This document shows positions 24,452 through 35,210 of a stretch of DNA of 64,000 bases, one piece after another. This DNA is from Corallium rubrum (Eukaryota; Cnidaria; Anthozoa; Scleralcyonacea; Coralliidae), in the NCBI GenBank assembly GCA_964035015.1, contig OZ035998.1, positions 41,155,531 through 41,219,530 on the forward strand, in the 5' to 3' direction. Made by a program: the position numbers and the translations under genes. Numbering within the stretch: the stretch's first letter is position 1; every line of letters begins with the position of its first letter. The notes beneath the pieces were generated by a model. It was not told where the DNA came from, made no database searches, and saw nothing but the letters and a program-made list of their open reading frames with translations.

Positions 24452-25015
24452 TCAAATTCTGTACAACATATGTGAATTAAAACAAATCGTATAAAATAGC
24501 AACGAAGAAAAATATATCAGTTGAACTGAGATGAGCGCAAGTATCAAATTGCATTATACGGCTATTTACTTGGACGGTCGAACGCGGTCATATTTAAAGT
24601 AAATCAATCGTCTGTAGGTTTGTGCCATTTGGGAAACTTGTACGGTTAGATAGAGCGTTAAATTCTGTACAACATATGTGAATTAGAGAACATGGTATAG
24701 AATAACAACGGAGAAAAGGCTATTTGAGCTGACATGAGCGCAAATATCAAATTGCATTATTACGCTATTTACTTGGCGTACGGTCAAACGCGGTCATATT
24801 TAAAGTAAATCAATCGTCTGTAGGTTTGTGCCATTTGGGAAACTTGCACGGTTAGATAGAGAGTTAAATTCTGTACAACATATGTAAATTAGAACAAATC
24901 GTATAGAATAGCAACGGAGAAAAATCTATTTGAACTGAGATGAGCGCAAATATCAAATTGCATTATTAAGCTATCACTTGGCGTACGGTCAGACGCGATC
25001 ATTTTAAAGTATCCC
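24452..25015. repeat. Tandem repeat, unit about 205 bp, nearly three copies
   Basis: Unit starts attctgtacaacatatgtga at about 24456, 24661 and 24867 and includes gtctgtaggtttgtgccatt. The third copy is truncated after the ggtcagacgcg block. Copies differ by a few percent. Confidence 0.9.
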
Positions 25016-25227
25016 GGAATCATACTACTCCAATCATACAGCATTGCAATTGACTTTCTTCGAAAATAATGTTGTTCTTCGTCTCGCTCCTTAGTTCATA
25101 CAACATGGCGAGGAATATAAAGTCACACTACTGCACACATTACAGGTCAGCGGTTACACCAAAAAGTTAACACACACGCAAACACACAACACGATAGCAA
25201 TATATCTGCGCGTTGCGCGCAGATACA

Positions 25228-25999
25228 AAAATCGTCAGTCTTTTTTTGATCTAATCATAAAGTACATTTAAAATGAGGAGGAACGGCGTTTGTGGTTTGT
25301 AAATAACTCATCTCGTTCAAGAGATATTCACGTTTTTGAAATATGCAAATTATATGGCTGATGACGTCATTTTCTCCAAACGAGCGAAATGAAAATCGTA
25401 AAATTAGGAATATCTCTAGAAATAAACAATAGAAAGTGCTCAAATTTTGCATGCTTATAGTATTAAATAAAATACGTTTCACTGTGGAACTTTAGTTGCT
25501 TCCGTGGAAACTGCTGGTTCCTGGACCCCTCCAATGATAAAATTAAATTTTCTTATTTATCAGCAATCAAGTAGCGTTTACTCCAGCGAATAAATGTGAC
25601 GATTAGGGCTTATGTAGGCATTGTAATTCAAACGTTTAAATCTTTCTATTTTTAAACAATGAAGCAAAAATGATAATTCCCTTTTTAAGGTTTAGAGTAA
25701 CCTGAGAGCATGCGCTTACCATGGCAATCACAAACGTTCCACAGAGAAGTGTATTTTATTAGATACTATAAGCATACAAAGTTTAAGCACATTCTATTGT
25801 TTATTTCCAGAGATATGCCTTATTTTACGATTTTCATTTCGCTCGTTTGGAGAAAATGACGTCTTCAGCCATAAATTCGCATATTGCCAAAACGTGAATA
25901 TCTCCTGAACGAGATGAGATATTGACAAACCACAAGCGATGTTCACCCTCATTTTAAATGTACTTTATGATAAGATAAAAAAAAAGACTGACGATTTTC
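25228..25999. mobile_element. Foldback element next to exon 27
   Basis: The left arm (about 25228-25475, with gtacatttaaaatgagg and gtcattttctccaaacgagc) returns inverted at about 25745-25999. The interior of about 270 bp is unrelated. It ends about 30 bp from the exon 27 donor, so it forms nearly all of the intron's proximal sequence. Confidence 0.8.
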
Positions 26000-26027
26000 T
26001 CATCATAGTGACTTTAACGATACATAC

Positions 26028-26132
26028 TTCTGGGCAATGGAGAATAAGACAGTTCCGTTCACAAGATACACTTCTGTTGCTTTGGCACTCGCATTCAGTC
26101 CAGCACGGTTCCTTCCACCAGGTTTGGCCTTC
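26028..26132 (-). CDS. Exon 27: VWC module, middle
   Basis: A 105-nt phase 0-0 exon: EGQTWWKEPCWTECECQSNR, SVSCERNCLILHCPE. It fits a VWC/chordin-type module between the CVYNGTTYK end of exon 26 and the GCCLC start of exon 28. The same three-exon layout (end of PTS / W-containing 96-105-nt exon / CC-containing exon) is partly repeated at 2.6-3.7 kb. Its downstream intron begins next to a long foldback element. Confidence 0.88.
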
Positions 26133-26328
26133 CTATAAACAAAATATAAAAAGTGAGTTTGTTCTCCAAAGCGACCAAAGTCCTCCTCGCAACACTCTCG
26201 TGTAAGTGACCAGCTCAACGACCACCTTAAGCTTTAGAAACTGGACTGTTTTCGAGTTCTCGTAACTGGCTATAGCTCTAGTTACGGCCACTTTTCCAGC
26301 ATTCCTGGTCACTTTGAATAAACAAAGA

Positions 26329-26797
26329 GGGTGTTTATATGGAGGCGAGCCAGCCCGGGTACCAGAGCTAGTCCGATTTGCCGAGATCTTACTTGTGCTA
26401 TTATTTCTTGTTAATTATCATCTGTGATGGATAACTTTATTCGTTTATCATCTTGTGTTTATATGAGAGCCGAGCGAGGTCGCCTAGCTGAGATCTCGGT
26501 TTGTGTGTCCGCTCTCGGTTACCCGGGGTGGCTCACCTACCCGGGCTGGCACTAAAAGCTACGTGCACGTAACAATTGTTTTGATCAGCTTTTTTCGACA
26601 ATATTGACAATTTACAAGTTCTGCTTATTCGTGTGCAGTTCACATTTAAAACAATGAGATTTCGTGTCTTGCCAGAACTGATAAATGACGCCAACCCGGC
26701 TATGTAGGCGAGCTAGTCCTCATGTAAGCACGAATAAAAATCATCTCGCCAAAGCGGGCTAGTTCGGGCACCCGGCCTCCATATAAACACCGCCTAA
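26329..26797. mobile_element. TIR element in the intron between exons 27 and 26
   Basis: Ends gggtgtttatatggaggcga and cggcctccatataaacaccg are inverted repeats of about 25 bp around 470 bp. The interior has inverted cgggctagttcg/cgagctagtcct blocks. No coding frame. Confidence 0.7.
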
Positions 26798-26947
26798 AAC
26801 GAAAAAGCCAGTGCACTTTGAGGGGAATGTTTTTCGTTCGCGCAAAATATATTTGCGCCAGCTATGGCAAGCAAGACCAATTGCTCGCGTGAAACACAAG
26901 AATGACAAATTATATACGCGCAGCTCACATGCTTGCAACCTACGTAC

Positions 26948-27366
26948 CTTGTAAGTGGTACCATTGTAGACACATGTTGGCGCAAGTGTGGAAAGGGTCG
27001 TAAAAGGCGTCGTTATTTCAGTAAAAGCCGTTGTCTTCGTCGATTTCGTGGGTGTGAACACACCGGTCGGTGCCATACAGAACCTGGATTCATCCTCGGC
27101 GCCAGGACAATCAGGAGCGCCATTACAAAGAAGTGATAGTTGAATACACTGTCCATTCGAAGAGCATTTCCATGTTCCACTAGGACAAGACGCACAGTTT
27201 CCTTCATCTTCGCCCATTGCACAATCCTTGAAATAATCAGACACGTGATCGCGGAATACAGCTACCGTTCAAGCAAACGAACTCGCAGGGTAAAGGTGTA
27301 GTCGGGCAGATCTCCGGGAGCTCGTCCTCGCCTTCTGAGCAGTCCGTGTCGTTGTCGCACAAAAAC
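26948..27366 (-). CDS. Exon 26: end of LDLa-3, LDLa-4 (frameshifted), LDLa-5, PTS linker, start of VWC
   Basis: Begins [21 protein letters not shown], completing LDLa-3. LDLa-4 starts [12 protein letters not shown], but the frame then stops. The rest ([15 protein letters not shown]) is read one frame away from about 27240, and the expected fourth Cys is Ser there. LDLa-5 ([34 protein letters not shown]) is intact. It is followed by a Thr-rich linker and CVYNGTTYK, the first strand of a VWC module. Flanking phases (2 in, 0 out) predict a length of 3n+1; the observed 419 nt has one base too many. This is either a sequencing indel or a real lesion. Confidence 0.85.
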
Positions 27367-28787
27367 CTTGAACGACGGGGGAGAAAAATAAAGACAAAAA
27401 TAGAATCAGTCGTCGAAAAGACCACTTTTTAAATAACAATATTTTAAGAGCCCTTGCTTTCTAATGAGAATAGATTTATTCAATTTACAACGAGTACAAC
27501 CTGTTGAAAGACATGTCGAAAGATTGTCTGGTGCAAATTTCCGATAAAAAAAAGACCATACCTTCGCCCTCATGATGGCTGAATGCAAAACATGTCAAAC
27601 ATTCATTCAAAAATCGGTTGCTTATACGCAATCGATTAAATTCTAGGAGTGCTTTAATACCGATCCTTTTCATGTGACGTCAAGACAGCCCCGACATAAC
27701 ACTCGTTCCCAGCCATTGTGGGAAAAGCTGAACTAGGCGCGCAAAACAAGTGCAACTGGGCGCGCGCTCTCGCCAATGTGACCTTTCCCCTTGAGCTTGG
27801 GTACGAAGTTGAAAAAGGCCATCTTAAAAAGTGGATTCAAAGATCCAATGTTCAACAACTCAAATCCATTGATTTATCTCCAACAGGAAAGTAAGTAATT
27901 GCTGCGAGCCCGCGAGCCGGATATATTCTTGACGGGATCTCGATTTGTGCGATTTTTGTGTGTCACGATGATTTTGAGCATGCACTACGTATGTCTAGCA
28001 GGCTGCTTCGCCTTTCTTCGCCTACGTTCAGAGCACGTTGCTTGAAGCTTCATCCTTGCATCGCTTCAACTTCAAGGTAAGTGTTCATATTCGCAAATTA
28101 ATCATGCCAAATTCAGACTTATTTGTTGCTGGAAGCATTCATCAAGATCAGATCACGAACAATTCAGTGACATTTCAAGGGGAAGACAATGTTCGTTTAG
28201 GAGTTTTTCAGCGTTGTTTATGTGCTCAGAGTTTGCCGCTCGAACACTGGACCGCTTCCACAGTACTGCCAGCCCCACTATCGACTCGCAGCAATTCCCT
28301 TGCAATTCCAGTCATAAAAATAGTCCCGACAGCTCGCAATTGTTAAAAGATTAACAAAAATATAAGTTGTACGTGTACATGTAGTGCATGTGGTACGAAC
28401 GTCTACCAAACGTCTGTTAGATAAACAGAAAGTAAAACAAAAGATGAAAGATTTATGTTCGAGTTAAAACGAGAAACGTGCAATCATAGTTAGTGGAGGG
28501 GGGTGGTTTGGAAGGTCCATTGTCTTTCAAGATTACGCAATGGTCATGTTGATGAAAACAGTACTTCATGTTGGAGGAAGGCAATTAGTTGAAGAAAGGA
28601 AATTCTATGGACACGTGACGACGAAGGACTACACTAATCGAACGTTTATATTGGATGACTGCTCATTATACAGAAAATACAATATGTTCAGTGACCATGA
28701 AATTAAACAACTTGAACAAAAACATGGAACGATGACTTTTGCCGAGTTTCCAAACCATCCCCCTCTACTAACTATGGTGCAATTTAC
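27367..28787. other. Intron between exons 26 and 25
   Basis: Contains one family-D MITE (28504-28756, ends ggtttggaaggtc and ccgagtttccaaacc) close to the exon 25 donor. The remainder, about 1.1 kb, shows nothing I can assign. A plus-strand open stretch at 27778-27890 has no recognised domain. Confidence 0.6.
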
Positions 28788-29155
28788 CTGTGACTAATGC
28801 ACTTTCCATTTCGACACTGAAACTTGTCGACACAAGAAACATTGACGCAATTAGATCCTTCGTCAGAACCGTCGGGACAGTCCACCTTGCCATCGCACCG
28901 CAAGGAATTCTGGATGCACTCTCCACTTACACACGTGAATCCAGCACAAGGAGCCGTGGTGGGAGGTGACGCTCGACTTGGCGTTGTCGCTGTGGATGGT
29001 GGAGTAGACACTGGTTTGGGACAACCAAAAAACTCGACACGAAGACATATAGCTCCTAACCAATTGGTGGGCAAGACTTTCAAATATCTAGCAAAGATTG
29101 CGGCACTTAGTTTATTTCTTACCGTAGTGTAATCATCTACGTTTCCAGGAAACAT
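28788..29155 (-). CDS. Exon 25: end of F5/8C, PTS linker, LDLa-2 and start of LDLa-3
   Basis: Finishes F5/8C (AIFARYLKVLPTNWLGAICL then RVEFFGC, the usual A-R-Y-x-R-x-x-P-x-x-W-x-x-x-I-x-L-R-x-E-x-x-G-C end). A Pro/Ser/Thr linker follows, then an LDLa module (GFTCVSGECIQNSLRCDGKV, DCPDGSDEGSNC) and the start of the next (CVDKFQCRNGKCISH). Exit phase 2; the codon split across the intron gives Arg when joined to exon 26. Confidence 0.92.
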
Positions 29156-29400
29156 CTAAAAGTGAAAAGATGGTACAGTCAAATATTTAGCCGGAGATGG
29201 GCTAAACCAATTAATGGCGAAGCCACGGAAGAAACACAAAGTAAGCAACAGGGCTAGTGAACAATTATAGTGATACACGAAATAAATTGCGTTTATCAGT
29301 AGCAGGTAAATTATGTAATCAAGCTAAATTCTTAATATAGCTGCCATTCTAGTGGCGGAAACTAATTTTTCCCAGCACTGCAGCATAAGTAAAATTTTAC

Positions 29401-29690
29401 CTTCGTCGAGCCTCCGTCCTTGAAAGAAATCCATTTCGCACCATTAAGACTGGATGTCAGATTAAACGACTGCACATATTGGTCGGAATGTTGTAATCCT
29501 TGTGTGCTTATAGCAGTAACTTGGTAGACATCACGCAGATCAACTTCAAGCCATTGATTCGCGTCGTTAACGCCAGCACACCAAGCAACAAAACCAGTTC
29601 GGTTAAGTCGGGCTTGGTTTCCCGAGTACATCAGACTCTTTTGACTGCAAACTTTAATAGCAAAGTCTGGAATGCGGTTATCAGACATGC
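29401..29690 (-). CDS. Exon 24: F5/8C (discoidin) domain, first part
   Basis: Encodes MSDNRIPDFAIKVCSQKS, ARLNRTGFVAWCAGVNDANQ, WLEVDLRDVYQVTAISTQG and SFNLTSSLNGAKWISFKDGG. W-L-x-V-D-L followed by V-x-x-I-x-T-Q-G is the signature of the coagulation factor 5/8 C-terminal (discoidin) domain, a beta-sandwich that binds glycans or lipids. Entry phase 1 from exon 23, exit phase 0. Position between LDLa modules resembles SCO-spondin. Confidence 0.92.
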
Positions 29691-29834
29691 CTGTATAAGA
29701 TATAAAGACATACTATAGATTAATTTGTACAGAGTAAAGATTGATACGTTAAATTTCCTTTTTTGAATGCAGATCCATTTTGTCAGTTTCAACCGTTCTT
29801 GAAGCTAAATCTTAAAGTGCAAATGAAACGAAAA

Positions 29835-31185
29835 TTTAGTTTGTCTTATTTGAAAGAACACTTAAAATGATAGAGTAACATCTTTTGAAGTTTTTTTGTT
29901 TCCTTGCCTCGTTCTTGAGATATTTCAGTTTGTTTGACGTGCAAATTAAACATTTTAACGTCACATGTGCATAATGAGTTGTTGAAAAAAGTTATATCTT
30001 TGCTATTATTAAACCAAAATAATTCGAGGGAAGTATTTCATAAAAAGTCTTCCAAGGATATCCATTATGATATGAATGGTGTGTTGCTGGATCGAGTTAA
30101 GTCAGTGAAGGATCTAGGAATTTCGGTGACAGATGACCTGCGCTGGGTTCAACACATATCAGAAATAACTTTGAAAGCGAATAGAACTTTGGGTTTAGTC
30201 AAAAGGGTATGCAGAGATATAAAGGATGTCCACATCAGGAAAATTCTGTACTGTTCGTTGATAAGACCTCAACTGGAATATGCAACTGAACTGTGGTCCC
30301 CAGAACAAGTCACATACAAGCGTATGTTGGAAAATATTCAACGTAGAGCGACTAAATTCATTCTCGATTACCCCCTATACTCCAATTACACGGAGAGACT
30401 TGTCAGTTTGAATTTGCTTCCATTAGAACATAGAAAAATGTATAACGATCTGGTTTTCTTTTTCAAATGCCAAAACGGCCTATATGATCTAGATATTTCA
30501 AATATTGCCAAGAAACGGATTGCTAAATATAATATTAGATCTTTTAACATCAATAATTTTGATGAGATTAGATGTAACACTGAATTTTATAGACACTCAT
30601 ATTTTCCAAGAGTAGTTAAAGCTTGGAATCTACTGTCAGATGATTTGAAGACCGTTGCGAAGATTGGAGTGTTTAAGAGGAATCTGAGAACCCACTTCTA
30701 TGAAACTTTGAATGTTTATACACCTTCGTAATTATTTTTTTTTTTATTTTTAATGTTTATACACCTTCGTAATTTTCTTTATTTTTAATTCTTGTATTTT
30801 CATAGTATTTAACTAAACTATATTTGTTGTACCATAATTGCATGTTATTCGTCTGTAAAATTTATGGTAGGCAGATTCAATTGGGGCTATGCTCTGTCTG
30901 CTCACCTATCATCTGATGTAAATGTTTTGATGATGAAGTTATTAAACTAATGTGCGTGTATTTCGCCCAGAACACTAACCAGGTAGATTTTCAAGTGATT
31001 ATATTTCATAATAGCAAAGAGATATAACGTTTTCCGATAACCATTATGCACGTGTGACGTCGCAATATTTACATCAAACAAACTGAAATATTTCAACGAA
31101 GCAAGGAAATGAAAAACTGCAAAATATGTTACTCTACCATTTAAAGTGTTCTTTCAAATAAGACAAACTTAATTTTCGTTTCATA
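29835..31185. mobile_element. Foldback element, family E, interrupted by a retrotransposon
   Basis: Arms at about 29835-30009 and 31010-31185 are inverted repeats (gtcttatttgaaagaacact / agtgttctttcaaataagac; tttcagtttgtttgacgt and its complement; gttatatctttgctatta and its complement). Between them lies the CR1-like fragment. A second family-E element, also split by an insertion, is at 50995-51770. Confidence 0.8.
30012..30731 (+). pseudogene. CR1/jockey-type non-LTR retrotransposon, 3' end of reverse-transcriptase ORF
   Basis: Plus-strand frame ending at 30731 reads like the C-terminal region of a CR1-like polyprotein: VKSVKDLGISVTDDLRWVQH, LGLVKRVCRDIKDVHIRKIL, LIRPQLEYATELWSPEQVTY, LENIQRRATKFILDYP and WNLLSDDLKTVAKIGVFKRN. 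No catalytic YADD box is present, so the element is strongly 5'-truncated. A 3' untranslated stretch to about 31008 repeats tttatacaccttcgtaattt. It lies antisense inside the intron between exons 24 and 23. Confidence 0.85.
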
Positions 31186-31558
31186 TTTCGCTGCAGGTTG
31201 TTCTTAAGCAAGATTTTCAGCAAACGTGTCTGAAAGGCGTGGACTAGCCTGTTCACGGATGTAGACATTTGGACAATACATTTTGCAATAAGTGTTGGAC
31301 ATGCATGAAAAAGTAGACGTCAAACGGTAAACAAACTTTTTAAGGTCAGGAGGTTGATAGAGTACGAAGTTAATATAACACGCCAGTTTAGAGTTAATTG
31401 CAAATAAAACGGGCCAATAGGAATGCGGTCATCAACAACCTTAAATTCGCCGTTATGCGTAAATAAATTGGATTTTATCCCGAATTCACAAAGCTCTGCA
31501 CTCAATACACCCCTGCCACCCACACTATTCGAATGCGCGAAAAACAGTTAAATCTTAC

Positions 31559-32087
31559 CCAACGCTTGATTACAAATTGAAACTCCTCCTGGACAACTTT
31601 TCTCGTCCGTCTGATCAGGACAATCTTCTTCACCATCACAAAGCCACTGATTGGATATACAACTACTGTTCATCCTACACAGAAACTCACTCGCTAAACA
31701 AATACCAGTAGTCGGAACAGGAGTGGAAGACGTCGAAACTGCGGTCACCGAAACAGGGATACACACATCGCAACAACTTGCACGAACCACTTGATACTGT
31801 GGAGCAGGACAGTAGATTACGGGAGCGCAATCCTTTGGCTGGCACAACACTTTATTATTCCAACATAAACATTCATCGCAACCGGAGGTCCACCGCGAAC
31901 CAGGTTTGTAAAACTTGCCGTGAGAATAGCAAGGACAGGTAGACGGATGCACACAATAGGTGCCATTAAAAGCCATGTCGCTTGGACAGCTGCAACCAGG
32001 AACACAAGTAACGGTAGGAATTGGATTACATGATTCGTTCATGTATTGGCATTTCTCTTCACAGTCTGGCAAGCACTCGTTATAAAC
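31559..32087 (-). CDS. Exon 23: TIL, VWC-like module, short PTS linker, LDLa-1
   Basis: Three domains in one 529-nt exon. First a TIL domain (ECLPDCEEKCQYMNESCNP to STCPCYSHGKF). Then a VWC-like stretch (GCDECLCWNNKVLCQPKDC, ending RASCCDVCIPV). After a Ser/Thr/Pro linker comes an LDL-receptor class A module (EFLCRMNSSCISNQWLCDGE, EDCPDQTDEKSC) with the acidic calcium-binding D-G-E-x-D-C-x-x-x-x-D-E pattern. Entry phase 0, exit phase 1. Confidence 0.9.
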
Positions 32088-32336
32088 CTAAAATAAATTA
32101 GTGTTATTTAATAAATGTTCAGGAGCTACATTGTACTTGTAGTAAATGACCGTTTGACTGCCGCTGTTACATAACGGCCGTACCATATGATTATAGTGCG
32201 GAGTATAATCAAGGCTCCACTTCATGAAACATGAAATTCAAGGCCTTTTCAAGAACTTTCTAGGGTGAATTCAAAGGCCAACGTGGGCAAAATATATAAC
32301 GTAGTAACGTTAAGGTTAATAGTTAAACTATCACAA

Positions 32337-32705
32337 GCAATGAGAGAGCAACGGGGAGCATGGGTCGCGTGTGCTGTTAGCGCGCTGCCTCTCGCCAAAA
32401 GTTAAGCCCGGCTTTACGGGGTTAGTACTTGGATGGGTGACCACCTGAGAATGACCCCGTTCTCGAGCTTGGAACTCATGCGAGTAGAGTTGTATTTGAT
32501 CTCTCCTGTGTCTCGACAGTTTTTGGTCGGGTCCTTCGGTTTTCCTCCCTCCATAAAATCGACACCCTACATCTTAGCTGTGATCCGTGGTCTGAACTGT
32601 GTCGTATGGCGGCTGCCTGGAGCGCCTTTGATAGGCCATGAGACGGCTATGTTTGATCTGCGTCCTTCATAATTCAGTCACTGGCTGAAAGTAAGGATGA
32701 TAACC
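32337..32705 (+). mobile_element. 5S rRNA-derived SINE (SINE3-like)
   Basis: The segment 32390-32455 (aagttaagcccgg, then ggttagtacttggatgggtg accacctg) matches the internal promoter region of 5S rRNA, boxes A to C. It is followed by about 230 bp of unrelated body and a C19 run. The 5S part is diverged outside the promoter. It sits in the intron between exons 23 and 22, antisense to the gene. Confidence 0.8.
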
Positions 32706-33021
32706 TCCCCCCCCCCCCCCCCCAGTCATTTATTGTTTATTTATCCAAGCAACACACTTTGAAAACAGTTACTCTAGCATGGTTAATATATTAGTCGCAC
32801 AACTAGAGGAAAATTCCAGGACTTTCAAGGATCCCTATCGATTCTCATGGACTTTCCAAGCCTGGACTTTTATCAGTTTCGAATTCAAGGACTTTGCAAG
32901 GAGCCTTAATCGTAAACCTCAGTAAACGCATTAATTCGCCGTTTGTATAATAGCATACACCTAAAATAATTTAAACTTGCGTTTAAATACCGCCACTAGA
33001 GCAAAAATAATCAGAACTTAC

Positions 33022-33430
33022 TTTGCCAGAAGTACAAAGAAGCAATGTTGTCACATGGGTGACTGGTGGGAAAACAGTGGTTGCCTTGGTAGTAGCAGGT
33101 GGTACGACAGTAGTCACCTTGGTAGTAGTGGGTGGTACGACAGTAGTCGCCTTGGTAGTAGCGGATGGTACGACAGTAGTCGCCTTGGTAGTAACGGGTG
33201 GTACAACAGTGACCTTGGTAGTAGCGGGCGGTACGACAGTGGTCGCCTTGGTAATAGCGGGTGGTACGACAGTGGTCGCCTTGGTAATAGCGGGTGGTGC
33301 AACAGTGGTCGCCTTGGTAGTAGCGGGTGGTACGAGGGTAGATTTGGCTGTGGTTACTTTAGCAGTTGTAGTAGGGATAGGAGTAGTACACGTCTCCCCA
33401 TTACAACGAAAACATCCCGACTGACAAACA
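33022..33430 (-). CDS. Exon 22: end of E-3 fused to a short PTS (mucin) array
   Basis: The first 17 codons finish the E module (VCQSGCFRCNGETC). The rest, about 115 residues, is Thr/Pro/Val-rich and built from an 11-residue unit of the form TTVVPPATTKA (33 bp), in about eight to nine imperfect copies, suited to dense O-glycosylation. The unit has the same length and pattern as the giant array of exon 28. Acceptor TTTTCAG|T, donor AAA|GTAAGT, phase 0. Confidence 0.88.
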
Positions 33431-33595
33431 CTGAAAAGGAAAGGGATCTACCGTTAATCACCGTTTTGACCAAATATATTAATTTAGTTATAACTTTAAA
33501 AAGTTTGATTTAGTCTGATTCAAAATTTTTCAAGTTAAACCTACGTTAATTTTATTCTAGTAAACTTTCATAAATTTGTTAATATTATGGCTTAC

Positions 33596-33833
33596 CATGT
33601 TTGACAGTTGTTTATGATAAAATCACCGCTGGCATACTCTTTTCCATTCCAGTTGCAAGGACAAGTTTCAGACTCAACACAGCGACCATTGTGCAGGACT
33701 GTACCAGAAGCACAGTGACAACCTTCAGTGCATGGTACTGGACAAGAACTGGTATTTGTGCAAACGTTGGAACAGGTTTGTGGACAAGAAGAGCCGCAGG
33801 CTGCATAGTGCATCCCGTACTCGCACTGTATTG
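33596..33833 (-). CDS. Exon 21: TIL-3 and start of E-3
   Basis: TIL domain of D3: QCEYGMHYAACGSSCPQTCS, CTEGCHCASGTVLHNGRCVE, ETCPCNWNGKEYASGDF, ending in the split Cys codon (TG|GTAAGC). Entry phase 1, exit phase 2. It is followed directly by a PTS exon, just as the D3 assembly of gel-forming mucins is followed by the mucin domain. Confidence 0.9.
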
Positions 33834-33885
33834 CTGGAAATAAAAATAAAATACGGATATAAGAAAAACTCACTAGTATTGCGTT

Positions 33886-34084
33886 ATGTAGGCTTAAACC
33901 TGGTTCTCATATGTCGCCGATGGTCGTCGACTCATGATTTAGATACATGTTAAGTAAAAGAATAAAAGCACTGCTTTTCTGCATTGTTCTTTATTACTTA
34001 ACATGCTGCTGCACTTCCCGTTTTAACATGCATCTAAATCACAAATCGGCGACGATCGGCGACATATGAGAACCAGGCTTTAGC
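33886..34084. mobile_element. Foldback MITE, family B, copy 1
   Basis: Inverted ends cctggttctcatatgtcgcc and ggcgacatatgagaaccagg. Inner halves pair through catgttaagtaa.aagaa and gcactgcttttctgcattgt. Family copies are at 44173-44335 and 57570-57784. Confidence 0.85.
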
Positions 34085-34627
34085 TCTTTCAGATATACGT
34101 GCAGAACAGAACAAAGGAAAACTGAGTATAATTTATACAAAATTGAAAAAATAGTTTAGGTTTCCAACGAAACATTCAACGAAATAAATGTAAAAAAAGT
34201 ATAGTGCAGCGTAGTAAAAAAGTGGTAAATCGCCGATATTTTCAAAACGTTGTGCAGTGGTCAAAATCGTGCCATACAAGCTCTTCATTTTAAAGAGAGG
34301 GAAAGCGCAGAGTAAAACATGTCAACGACAATTTTTTTTTATTAGGTCAGAAGCAACAAGCAACCTCATTGGCTGACAATAGGAAGACGGCTATTTCCAT
34401 TGGCGTCATCTATACGCCTATTGTAGCAACATATAGATTTTAGCCACTCAATTGTTTTACCGAACTGCGCAAAAATTACTGGATTTCAACGACATGAGTA
34501 CCCCCCCCCCCCCCCCCCCATTCTCCAGATCTGGAGCGCTAACTTCAGTCATTAGCATGCTTCAAAAGTGAAGTCAGGATTTTCGTATATCACGTCGGAT
34601 TCAGTATCTTACGCAATAGAACATATA

Positions 34628-34892
34628 CATGGTTTGGAAGCTCTATTGTCTTTCATCATGAAGCCTGGTCATGTTGAACTGCAGACAATGGAGTTCCTTG
34701 TATGGAAGTAAATTGTATGGACACGTGACGATGAAGCACCACAACACGTGACGATGAAGCAACTCACTAATTAAAACCCGAGCGTTGCTATTGGACGACT
34801 GCTTCATATACAGAATACCGTGAAATTGCACAAATTTCCATAAACTTGAACAAAAACATAGAACAATCACTTTGGACAAGTTTCCAAACCAT
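34628..34892. mobile_element. MITE, family D, copy
   Basis: Ends catggtttggaagct and gtttccaaaccatg. The interior includes the tgacgatgaagcaactcact block and gcgttgctattggacgactg, shared with the copies at 28504-28756, 51124-51403, 53525-53824 and 56731-57030. A C20 run lies just outside at 34501-34520. Confidence 0.75.
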
Positions 34893-35053
34893 GTATATGT
34901 TTATTAACTATGACCGTGGAGAACAGTTTGTAGAGAGACCGAAAGCGACCTAATATAACCGATTTCACTTTCCGCACAGGAATCAGCGTTCCATTTCTGA
35001 AAATGAAGTTCACTGTTCCGTTCTGACAGAATTTATGTTTAATAAAAACTTAC

Positions 35054-35210
35054 GACAAAGTTCCTGTGTTCTCCACTTGATATGAACCCCGTGTCGGTTA
35101 CATTCCCTCGTATAAGCTGCTATGGCCGTACACATACATTCACAATCTCCACCACTGTCACAACCACATGCATCGTAGTAGCAAGCTTCGTAAAACGGCT
35201 GGGGATCAAC
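35054..35210 (-). CDS. Exon 20: C8-3, remainder
   Basis: Completes the third C8 domain: [49 protein letters not shown]. It enters in phase 0 from exon 19 and leaves in phase 1 into the TIL exon, as C8-1 and C8-2 do. Acceptor TATTCTAG|GTT, donor TGTC|GTAAGT. Splitting C8 over two exons is unlike D1 and D2, where VWD end and C8 share one exon. Confidence 0.9.

Larger units (their letters stand above)
21768..26027. other. Intron between exons 28 and 27: minisatellites and MITEs
   Basis: A 4.3-kb intron with no exon seen. It contains two minisatellites, a TIR element at 23.65-24.15 kb and a foldback at 25.23-26.0 kb, listed separately. The rest (21.8-22.9 kb) is AT-rich, with a dispersed repeat ending near 22400 that is also seen near 2460-2520 and 58015-58085. 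Confidence 0.6.

Noticed and set aside
28540-28797. Plus-strand 85-codon frame
   Set aside because: Lies within a family-D MITE.
32390-32460. Functional 5S rRNA gene
   Set aside because: Only the internal promoter region is conserved; the 5' and 3' stems are lost and a SINE body follows.
33114-33302. Minus-strand frame of PLLPRR repeats
   Set aside because: Out-of-frame shadow of the short PTS array in exon 22.
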